Shown one piece after another: positions 18,647 through 25,464 of a stretch of 64,000 bases of DNA. Position 1 is the stretch's first letter, and every line of letters begins with the position of its first letter. The notes under the pieces were generated by a model. That model saw only the letters and a list, made by a program, of their open reading frames with translations, was not told the origin of the DNA and ran no database searches. The stretch is from Bradyrhizobiaceae bacterium. Its GTDB lineage: Bacteria > Pseudomonadota > Alphaproteobacteria > Rhizobiales > Xanthobacteraceae. Location of the stretch: positions 1 to 64,000 of the forward strand of contig RXJC01000071.1 in NCBI GenBank assembly GCA_003963435.1. The letters run 5' to 3'. A program made the position numbers and the translations under genes.

Positions 18647-19318
18647 CTAGTCTCGCGCGTACAGCGTTCGGGGCGCGACCCATCGGAACATTCTCCGGCC
18701 GAACACGCCTGCGAGCCCCACAAACAGGACTGCCGTGCCGAAGTTCCACATCAGGATCATTACGGTTGCGTCGATCGTGTGGAACAGCGACAGCGCCGTC
18801 GCCGTGATCGCCGCTACAGCCAGGCTGCCCGTGAAAGTCGCCGCGGTCGGACGGAGCGGAGCCGCATAGCGCAGCATCACCAGCATCGCGAGCGACAATG
18901 GCAGGCTGGTCAGCACGAGAGTCGCAAAGCAGCGCGCAGCCTCGCCAAGGCTGATACCGTCAGGGCCGATCGCGACCCACTCAACCAGGCACTGGTAGCC
19001 GACATTCGAGAGCCACACGGCCAGAGCCGGTACGGGCAGAAGAACCCAGAGGCGAGACCGGTCGGGGAGGCTGACCAGGAAGGCCGCAACGGCCGCCAGC
19101 ACGCCGGTGGAAAGCGCGGCTGCCATACTGACGGCAAAGGCCGGCTCCAGCAGCCGCTGAACCAGGTCGGGGCGAATTCCCTGGTTGATTGCCAGCAACG
19201 TCAGGACCACGGCTGCAAGCAGCAGCCAGCAGGCTGCCCGCATCACCGGCGGCCGCAGCCGCCGCACCGGCGTGGCGTTCGCTGCAAGCGATGCAATGAG
19301 ATCGGGTGTCTTGATCAC
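18647..19318 (-). CDS. nrsF: NrsF/DUF1109-family membrane anti-sigma factor
   Basis: The 223-residue protein has six predicted membrane helices and the DUF1109 layout: a short cytosolic N-terminus (KTPDLIASLAANATPV), the IRPDL loop after helix 1, a central CLVEW loop, and the ending ALSLFHTIDATVMILMWNFGTAVLF. NrsF proteins hold an ECF sigma factor at the membrane until metal or redox stress. Its start overlaps the ECF sigma gene by 4 bases, supporting a sigma/anti-sigma pair. Confidence 0.88.
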   Translation of the reverse strand: MIKTPDLIASLAANATPVRRLRPPVMRAACWLLLAAVVLTLLAINQGIRPDLVQRLLEPAFAVSMAAALSTGVLAAVAAFLVSLPDRSRLWVLLPVPALAVWLSNVGYQCLVEWVAIGPDGISLGEAARCFATLVLTSLPLSLAMLVMLRYAAPLRPTAATFTGSLAVAAITATALSLFHTIDATVMILMWNFGTAVLFVGLAGVFGRRMFRWVAPRTLYARD

Positions 19319-19950
19319 GGTTCGCTCCGATCGACCAGCATTTTCCGAAGGTTCTTTAGCGCGCGGTGAGCGTTGACCTTAAGGGAGGTGATGGACATGC
19401 CGCTCACCGTCGCAGCCTCCTTCAATGACATCTCCTTGAGCTTGAGCAGCCGGAGGGCTTGTTGCTGTGCCGGGGGGAGATGGTTGACCGCGCCCTCGAG
19501 CTCTTGCCGATCCGGGCTCTCTTCTAAGTTCGCTTGGGGCTCACAAAAGGTTTCATGCTCGGCGGTTAGAGGTATTTCCCGGTCGCGGCTGCGGCCTTGG
19601 CGGCGCAACCGATCAATGAAACGTCGGTTGGCGATCGCGACCAGCCATGGGGCAAACGGCCGGGTCGGATCGTAGGTCTGCCGGATCGAATGGATGGTCA
19701 GTAGGACGTCCTGGACCGCGTCCTCAATATCGTTCGGGTCACGGTGCCGCCGTGCGGCAAGAGAACGCAGATACGGCGTGATCTCCTGGAGCAGCCGAAG
19801 ATAGGCGGTTCGGTCGCCCTCCTGAGCGCGGGCCATCAGGATTGACCAATCGACATCTCTGGCGACCGATGCCGTCCCGAACGCACCGCTGCTGTCGTCC
19901 TTCCCGACGAGCCTCAGCGACGGTCCGCGGCCGCTTGGGTCATGCGTCAT
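19315..19950 (-). CDS. ECF sigma factor (SigF-like)
   Basis: The protein has region 2 (AYLRLLQEITPYLRSLA, PNDIEDAVQDVLLTIHSIRQTYDPTRPFAPWLVAIANRRFIDRLRR) and region 4 (LPPAQQQALRLLKLKEMSLKEAATVSGMSITSLKVNAHRALKNLRK). It matches the group of ECF sigmas paired with NrsF (Caulobacter SigF type), which recognise GTAACC-N16-CGAA promoters; such a site precedes bufA1. The start at 19950 is preferred (GGAG nine bases upstream); 19965 is an alternative. It lies downstream of DoxX in the same operon. Confidence 0.9.
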   Translation of the reverse strand: MTHDPSGRGPSLRLVGKDDSSGAFGTASVARDVDWSILMARAQEGDRTAYLRLLQEITPYLRSLAARRHRDPNDIEDAVQDVLLTIHSIRQTYDPTRPFAPWLVAIANRRFIDRLRRQGRSRDREIPLTAEHETFCEPQANLEESPDRQELEGAVNHLPPAQQQALRLLKLKEMSLKEAATVSGMSITSLKVNAHRALKNLRKMLVDRSEP

Positions 19951-20019
19951 CGGCGAAGACTCCATTGACCTGCCGGACCCGTACGTGGGCAGGGGCTAGC
20001 CTGACATGGAAAGCCGGCA

Positions 20020-20523
20020 TTACGCACCTCCGTGCTTCCAAGGGCGGGGCCGCTTTTCAAGAAAATGGTCGAGTGACAGCGGCCCGGGGCCAAGGGCAAT
20101 GAGGGCCAGGGCCAACCCCGCCCATGGCAGGTGAAAGTTCGCCCAACCTTCGGGCACCACGAGCTGAATGACGACGGTCATGATGAGAAGTGCCAGCGCG
20201 CTAAAGCGGGTCGCAAGGCCAACTATCAGCAGAACGGGCAGCACGATCTCCGCAATGCTGTCGAGGTATGCTGCCGCGGTGGGCAGGGGGAAATCGTAGG
20301 CCTCGCCGAAAATGTGCAGCTTGAACTCGTCCTCAAACAGGAACTCCGCAGCCGGCGACAGAGACAGGAAGCCATCCCATTTGGTCAGCCCGGACTTGAA
20401 GAAGGGCACAGCGAGCGCGATCCGCAGAACCGGCGGCGCCACGATCTGAGCAACGTGCGCAAGCCAGTCCTTGATATCGCGCAGGGCATTTTCGACCCTG
20501 GGGATGTTTACATGCGCAGTCAT
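20020..20523 (-). CDS. DoxX-family membrane protein of the bufferin operon
   Basis: The 167-residue protein has the DoxX pattern: an N-terminal membrane helix with LRIALAVPFFKSGLTKWDGF, then DSIAEIVLPVLLIVGLATRFSALALLIMTVVIQLVVPE and a C-terminal helix ALALIALGPGPLSLDHFL. DoxX proteins are often the last structural member of bufferin operons, where their role is unclear and may be quinone or redox linked. Its start overlaps the bufC stop by 4 bases. Confidence 0.88.
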   Translation of the reverse strand: MTAHVNIPRVENALRDIKDWLAHVAQIVAPPVLRIALAVPFFKSGLTKWDGFLSLSPAAEFLFEDEFKLHIFGEAYDFPLPTAAAYLDSIAEIVLPVLLIVGLATRFSALALLIMTVVIQLVVPEGWANFHLPWAGLALALIALGPGPLSLDHFLEKRPRPWKHGGA

Positions 20524-21308
20524 GCTTGCCTCGTGTCTGGCGCAAGGCGGTAACCGACGACGCCGCCTGCGCGCAGGAGATCGAAAAGATTGGCCGATAG
20601 GTCGAAACGAGGGTTAGCAATCAAGCCCGCTTCCAGCGCGGCGAGCACCGATCTTCCTTCCGTGAGCGCCTGGATGAATTCCAGGCTGCCCTTCGGAATA
20701 GATCTGACTTCAACGTCGGCTAACGGCCGAACGACGAGGATGTCCTCGCCGCCGGCGGCGAGATCGACCGGCGCCGGGATACCGCCCGCGACATTCATCT
20801 GCCAGATCGTGAGCGCCGGAAATTGCGATCGCACGATGCGAAGCGAAGGGTGGAGCGCAAGCTGGATAGCGGGAAGCTGGTCGGGGGCGATGACGGTGAA
20901 CGCGCCTGGATCAATCGGGGTGGCCTCGGGCGCGTGATACGCCTCTGTCCAGGCGCGCTCGATGCGCGCGACGTCTGTGAGATAGGGCTGCGTCGCAGCG
21001 GGCTCGAACTGGCTGATGAAATCGGGAAAGCCGGCTCCATAATCCAGCAGGATCGGCGAGCGTGGTGGCTCGACCGTGACGTAGGCACGCGCCATGGCCC
21101 GGAAGAAATCGGCCCCGACGATGCGGTAGACGGCCGGGAATGCATCCGTCAAAGTCTCGGTCAGGCCTACCACCACATTGTTTCTATAGACCGCAAACCG
21201 CTTAGGGCTTGGTTCACCGTCCGGACCGACAAGGCCATTGGGTATCGGCAGTCTGGAGTCCAAGAGAGCCGCAGCAAAACTGCCTTGCCTTTCAGCGAGC
21301 TGCTGCAT
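20520..21308 (-). CDS. bufC: BufC/DUF2063 partner of the bufferin-modifying enzyme
   Basis: The 262-residue product carries the DUF2063 N-terminal domain (FAAALLD, KRFAVYRNNVVVGLTETLTDAFPAVYRIVGADFFRAMARAYV, LLDYGAGFPDFISQFEP, DVARIERAWTEAYHA) and a C-terminal domain. In bufferin operons this family presents the precursor peptide to the BufB oxidase. The start at 21308 (MQQLAERQ) lies within the end of bufB, a 17-base overlap; longer frames upstream lie inside bufB and are rejected. Confidence 0.88.
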   Translation of the reverse strand: MQQLAERQGSFAAALLDSRLPIPNGLVGPDGEPSPKRFAVYRNNVVVGLTETLTDAFPAVYRIVGADFFRAMARAYVTVEPPRSPILLDYGAGFPDFISQFEPAATQPYLTDVARIERAWTEAYHAPEATPIDPGAFTVIAPDQLPAIQLALHPSLRIVRSQFPALTIWQMNVAGGIPAPVDLAAGGEDILVVRPLADVEVRSIPKGSLEFIQALTEGRSVLAALEAGLIANPRFDLSANLFDLLRAGGVVGYRLAPDTRQA

Positions 21309-22179
21309 GGCGCACGGCCTCCGATTTCGTTGCAAGCATGATCGCTTCGGCGCGTTCGGCCTCCTGCTTGAGCGTAGGCCAGGCCGGCACGTCGGCATCC
21401 CATTCGATCAGCGTGGGTATTGGACCGATGAGCTCGACAGCATGGGCGTAGAGATCCCAGACGATCTCATCGACCGGGCGGTTATGGGTATCGATCAGCA
21501 GCGGTCGTCCTTTGTCGTCGGCCTCTCTCGTGCAACCGGCCAGGTGAATCTCCTGGACGTGGGCGAGCGGATAGGCATCGATATAGGCGACCGGATCCCA
21601 CTGCTGATTGGTCGAGGCGACGTAGACATTATTGACGTCGAGAAGCAGGCCGCAGTCGGTGCGCCGCACCACTTCGGCGATGAAGTCGATCTCCGAATAG
21701 GTGCTTTCGGCGAAGGCCAGATAAGTGGATGGATTCTCCAGCAGCATTTGCCGGCCGAGCGCATCTTGGACCTGGTCGATGTGCTCGACGATGCGGGCGG
21801 GCGTCTCGGCGGTGTACGGCACCGGCAGCAAATCGTTCAGGAAGCCGGAGTCATGCGATGACCACGCCAGGTGCTCCGAAAACAGGCCCGGTCTGTATCG
21901 AAGGATTAACCGGCCAAGGCGTTTGAGATGATCCTTGTCGAGGGGCCGATCGGCACCGATCGAGAGCCCAACGCCGTGGAGCGACAACGGGTATTGCTCG
22001 CGAATGGCCGACAGGTAACGGTGCGGCGGGCCGCCCGCGCCCATGTAATTCTCCGCATGGACCTCGAAGAAGCCGATGTCGGGCTGCGTCTCGACAATCG
22101 TGCGGTAATGCTCGGCCTTCAGGCCGACCCCTCCACGCGCAGGGATGCGATCTTTTGCGCAAGATGATGGAAGCGGCAC
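21292..22179 (-). CDS. bufB: BufB, DUF692/MNIO multinuclear iron oxidase
   Basis: The 295-residue TIM-barrel protein belongs to the DUF692 family of multinuclear non-heme iron-dependent oxidases, which convert Cys residues of a precursor peptide into heterocycles. The sequence shows the conserved metal-ligand blocks: GFFEVHAENYMG, LSLHGVGLSIG, FSEHLAWS, LLENPSTYLAF, LLLDVNNVYV, EIHLAGC and LIEWDADVPAW. It follows the precursor gene bufA1 after a 62-base gap containing a perfect hairpin, and overlaps bufC. Confidence 0.93.
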   Translation of the reverse strand: MPLPSSCAKDRIPARGGVGLKAEHYRTIVETQPDIGFFEVHAENYMGAGGPPHRYLSAIREQYPLSLHGVGLSIGADRPLDKDHLKRLGRLILRYRPGLFSEHLAWSSHDSGFLNDLLPVPYTAETPARIVEHIDQVQDALGRQMLLENPSTYLAFAESTYSEIDFIAEVVRRTDCGLLLDVNNVYVASTNQQWDPVAYIDAYPLAHVQEIHLAGCTREADDKGRPLLIDTHNRPVDEIVWDLYAHAVELIGPIPTLIEWDADVPAWPTLKQEAERAEAIMLATKSEAVRHAAAR

Positions 22180-22204
22180 GGCAACCTCCAGTCAGAGTTG
22201 GGAG

Positions 22205-22230
22205 GGGCGGGCAATCGGCGTTGCCCGCCC
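22205..22230 (-). promoter_or_regulatory. Perfect 10-bp stem-loop between bufA1 and bufB
   Basis: GGGCGGGCAA and TTGCCCGCCC form a perfect 10-bp stem with a 6-base loop in the gap between precursor and enzyme genes. No U-tract follows on the minus strand, so it is not a classical intrinsic terminator. It may stabilise the bufA1 mRNA 3' end or partly stop transcription, giving more precursor than enzyme. Confidence 0.65.
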
Positions 22231-22241
22231 AGGCCACGCTA

Positions 22242-22589
22242 TCAAGCCTTCTTCGGTGTCAGGCTTCCCGGTCCCTTCGGCGTCTGCATGGTCGTGCATG
22301 TGCCTTTGGGTTCGAGCTTGAAAGCATTGCCCTGGTAGTCGACCGTGCTGGTCCCGGCGCAGGTCGTGCCCGCTCCCGCATAGCAGTCATTCTGGCCCTT
22401 GAGCGCCACGCCGAAGCACTTCTCGACCTTGCCGCCTTTCAGCGCTGCCATCGTCTTAGCTTGGTTTTCCTTCATCATCTTTTCCATCTCGCCCTTGCTC
22501 ATCTGCGCCATGGCGGGTGTGGCAGCGAACGATCCCGCGGCTGCGATGAAGGCACCGGCGACCAGTGCGGATAGCGTGCGATTGGACAT
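22242..22589 (-). CDS. bufA1: BufA1/DUF2282 bufferin precursor
   Basis: The 115-residue product is a DUF2282 (BufA1) peptide: a signal peptide ending in AMAQ and a mature part with four Cys in the contexts [17 protein letters not shown] and GTCTTM. In this RiPP family the two central Cys are modified by the MNIO enzyme and the periplasmic product chelates copper. The start at 22589 is set by GGAGGA upstream. It is the first gene of the operon and has its own GTAACC-N16-CGAA promoter. Confidence 0.92.
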   Translation of the reverse strand: MSNRTLSALVAGAFIAAAGSFAATPAMAQMSKGEMEKMMKENQAKTMAALKGGKVEKCFGVALKGQNDCYAGAGTTCAGTSTVDYQGNAFKLEPKGTCTTMQTPKGPGSLTPKKA

Positions 22590-22668
22590 TTTCGTTCCTC
22601 CGATTGCGGGTTTACCTTGCGACATGCGCAGTCGCTCTGGCGGGCGGTTCGGCTCGCCTCTCTGTCAA

Positions 22669-22694
22669 TTCGTCCTGACGGGCGGGAAGGTTAC
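22669..22694 (-). promoter_or_regulatory. ECF (SigF-type) promoter of the buf operon
   Basis: On the minus strand GTAACC (22694-22689) and CGAA (22672-22669) are separated by exactly 16 bases. This is the sequence reported for Caulobacter SigF targets as I recall it. It lies 80 bases upstream of the bufA1 start codon. The same motif with the same spacing occurs at 59004 and 60375, ahead of other ECF-linked genes. Confidence 0.8.
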
Positions 22695-22730
22695 GCTCCC
22701 GCTGCAAAATCCCGCGCCGCGCGACGGCTG

Positions 22731-23456
22731 CTATGGCCCCAGCCACCCGGCATAGAGGGCAGATTGATAGAGAAAATAGAGCGCGGCCACGAAGACGAGT
22801 GCGGCCCCGATTCGCTCGGCCCAAAGCGTGAATGCGCGCGTTTGCCGGAAATGTGCCGCGCTCCCGGCTACCGTGGCGGCGATCACGATCGGAATGCCGC
22901 GGGCGAGGCCGAACGTGGCCATGAGGATGGCGCCCATCAGCGGGCTGGCCGTGGCGGCTGCCGCCGCCACGACCGGGAACAGCATTGGGGTGCAGGCCGG
23001 ACAGGTCGAAAGGCCGAAAGGAAGGCCGAGCAGGTAGCTGCCGATGAAACCCCGGGTCGGCTTTGGGGATGGTGCAAGCGTGGGGAGGACGACGTGAATG
23101 ACGCGCAGGAGCGCCAATCCGACCACAATCAGAACGACCGCGAGCAGGAAATAGGTGAGAGCGAGATAGCGCGCCAGGACCCGCAACACTGCGAAGCCGG
23201 CGAATCCGAATGCGGCGCCGAGCGCGGTGTCAACGGTGGCGATGCCAAGCACGAATCCCAACGCGAGCCACAAGGCCTCGATGCGCCGCGCGCTCGGTGA
23301 CGTGGCCGCCCGGCCCGTTGCGAGGCCGGCGGCGACCGAGATGAGCGGGAATGAGCTCGGCGCGATTCCGACGATCAGACCGGCCAGCGCCACGAGTGCG
23401 ACGGCGTAGGGTGTCAGCGCCGTGATCTCCTGCAGCAATGGCTCGAGGTCAATCAT
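22731..23456 (-). CDS. CcdA-like (DsbD transmembrane family) protein
   Basis: The 241-residue protein has six membrane segments and the CcdA/DsbD-type signature in helix 4, LPFGLSTCPACTPMLFPV. CcdA proteins pass electrons from cytoplasmic thioredoxin across the membrane to periplasmic thiol partners. The start overlaps the end of the P-type ATPase gene by 8 bases, so it is coupled to it. It probably serves periplasmic metal or redox proteins of this island; the partner is unknown. Confidence 0.8.
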   Translation of the reverse strand: MIDLEPLLQEITALTPYAVALVALAGLIVGIAPSSFPLISVAAGLATGRAATSPSARRIEALWLALGFVLGIATVDTALGAAFGFAGFAVLRVLARYLALTYFLLAVVLIVVGLALLRVIHVVLPTLAPSPKPTRGFIGSYLLGLPFGLSTCPACTPMLFPVVAAAAATASPLMGAILMATFGLARGIPIVIAATVAGSAAHFRQTRAFTLWAERIGAALVFVAALYFLYQSALYAGWLGP

Positions 23457-25060
23457 GGCTTGGCTTCACCGGTTTGCCGACGCTCAGGATCGCCTGGAAG
23501 AACAGCGACGGGCGGCCCCACAGCGAGTTGAAGAAAATGGTGGTCACGCTCACCGCCATCGTGACCATCGCCCAGACCGGGTAGAGAAGGCCGGTGGCCG
23601 CGAGCGGCACGCCGACGCCGTTGAACAGGAAGGCGAGCGAAACATTCTGGACCATTTTGCGGTAGGCGCGTCGGCTGATCTCGCGGGCCGTCGCCACCGC
23701 GTCGAGGCGGTTGCTGAGGATGATGATGTCGGCAGAATCGATGGCGATGTCGGTGCCGCCGCCCATCGCGATGCCAACGTCCGCCTGCATCAGAGCCGGC
23801 GCGTCGTTGATGCCGTCGCCGACCATGGCGACGCGGCCGTGCTGCTGGAGCCGGCGGACCAACTCGGCCTTCTCGTCGGGCAGGATGCCGGCGTGGACCT
23901 GATCGATACCGAGTTCGGCCGCGACCCGGTGGGCGTTGCGCTCGTTGTCGCCGGTGATCAGCACGGTTCGGACGCCTGTTTGCTTGAGGGCTGCCACGGT
24001 CCCAGCGGCCTCTGCCCTGACGGTATCGGCCAAGGCGAGAAGGCCGACGGGTTGACCACCGCGGGCAACCGCGATCACCGTCCGCCCGACGCCTTCCAGC
24101 GCCCCGATGCGGCCGGCGAGCCGCCCCAGCTCAACGCCGCTTTCGGCGAGGAAGCGCGGATTGCCGACCAGAACGATCTCACCGCCGACCTGCGCCCGGA
24201 CGCCTTTGCCTGGCACCGCCTCGAACTGCTCGACCTCAGGCGGCGTGATGCGCCGCTCGAAGGCGGCCGCGACGATCGCATCGGCGAGCGGATGCTCAGA
24301 AGCGGCTTCGACTGCGGCGGCGAGCGCGATCAGGGCGTCCTGGGTGATGCCGGTCGATTCGATCTCGACGAGGTGCGGCCGCCCTTCGGTCAGCGTTCCG
24401 GTCTTGTCGAAGGCAACCTGCCTGACCAGCCGATAGCCCTGGAAGGCCTCGCCGGTGCGCATGAGGATGCCGCGCTCGGCAGCTTCACCGGCGCCACGCA
24501 CGATCGACAGTGGTGCGGAAATGCCGATCGCGCAGGGGTAGCCCATGACGAGCACGCTCAGGCCAGCGAACACCGCCCGCTGCAGGTCCGGATCGCTGCC
24601 GAGGAACCACGGGACCGCGACCCAGCCAAGCGTCGCCAGCGCGGCGACCGCAAGCACCGTCGGCGTATAGACGACGAGGATACGGTCGACGAGGTGCAGC
24701 AGGCCCGGCTTCAGCGCGCGGGCGTCCTCGACCTCGCGGGCGACCTGTTGCAGGAAGCTTGCTTCGCCCACGGCGGCAACCCGGACGAGCAGCGTGCCCG
24801 AGCCGTTCATCGATCCGCCGATGACGCTGTCCCCGGCGCTGCGCTCGACCGGGATCGGCTCGCCGGTGACGAGCGCCTGGTCAACCGAGGAATGGCCCTC
24901 GACGACCTCGCCGTCGACGGGCACGCGCTCGCCGGGGCGGATGCGCACGAGATCTCCGATCTTGACAGCCTCGATCCGAACCTCGTGTTCCCGTCTGTCG
25001 CGTAAGACGCGGGCGACGTCCGGCTGCAGATCGAGCAGGCGCTTTACCGCTTGCGAGCTG
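23449..25060 (-). pseudogene. Heavy-metal P-type ATPase, N-terminally deleted
   Basis: From SSQAVKRLLDLQPDVARV onward this is a P1B metal-exporting ATPase: actuator loop with TGEPIPVE, a metal-binding helix with GYPCAIG (Tyr in place of the usual first Cys of CPC), the DKTGTLT phosphorylation site, the P-domain (LITGDNERNA, MVGDGINDAPAL) and the last two membrane helices. Everything before the actuator domain (metal-binding domain and helices 1-4) is missing. Upstream sequence switches to a merR gene in another frame, so a deletion has joined the two. An open frame continues to 25254 but is out-of-frame merR sequence. It is very probably non-functional. Confidence 0.8.
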
Positions 25061-25363
25061 CGCAATCTTGCGGTCGACCTCGCCCCGCTTTGCCACGGCC
25101 TGGGCACGGACGTCGGCGCAATCGGCCGGCGGATCAGCTCGCAGTGAGAGGAGTTCCGCGATCTCGCGCAGGGAAAAGCCGAGTTCCTGCGCGTGCCGGA
25201 TGAAGCGAATGCGCTTGATGACATCGTTATCGTAGGAGCGATAACCGCCGCCACGCGGCCGCGGCGGCTGCTCGATCAGGCCGCGACGTTCGTAAAAGCG
25301 GATGGTCTCGACGCCGACGCCGGCCCGCTGGGCCGCGCGGCTGATGGTCACTCCGATTGTCAT
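25050..25363 (-). pseudogene. MerR-family regulator, 3' end lost
   Basis: The first ~100 residues are a typical MerR DNA-binding domain: GVTISRAAQRAGVGVETIRFYERRGLI, PPRPRGGGYRSYDNDVIKRIRFIRHAQELGFSLREIAELLSL, then C in ADCADVRAQAV and the start of the dimer helix (VDRKIAQLAS). Near 25060 it runs into P-type ATPase sequence out of frame, so the effector-binding end is missing. The intact MerR-type operator at 25384-25415 lies directly upstream. The remnant could still bind DNA but not sense metal. Confidence 0.82.
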
Positions 25364-25383
25364 GGCGACATCACTTCCAACAA

Positions 25384-25415
25384 ATTATGCCCTTCGTACC
25401 TTGGTACGGAGTCAA
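25384..25415 (-). promoter_or_regulatory. MerR-type operator/promoter before the merR fragment
   Basis: On the minus strand TTGACT (-35) and CATAAT (-10) are 20 bases apart, the overlong spacing that MerR regulators correct by bending. Perfect inverted 6-mers CGTACC/GGTACG sit in the spacer (25395-25408). It points at the truncated merR and ATPase remnant. Confidence 0.82.
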
Positions 25416-25464
25416 CAGCAGATCCCAATCGAAGATCCGAGCGCACGACCCGCTACGGGCAAAC

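Noticed and set aside
23422..25005. 527-codon open frame opposite the P-type ATPase
   Set aside because: It is complementary to an ATPase body with canonical motifs; composition is typical of shadow frames.
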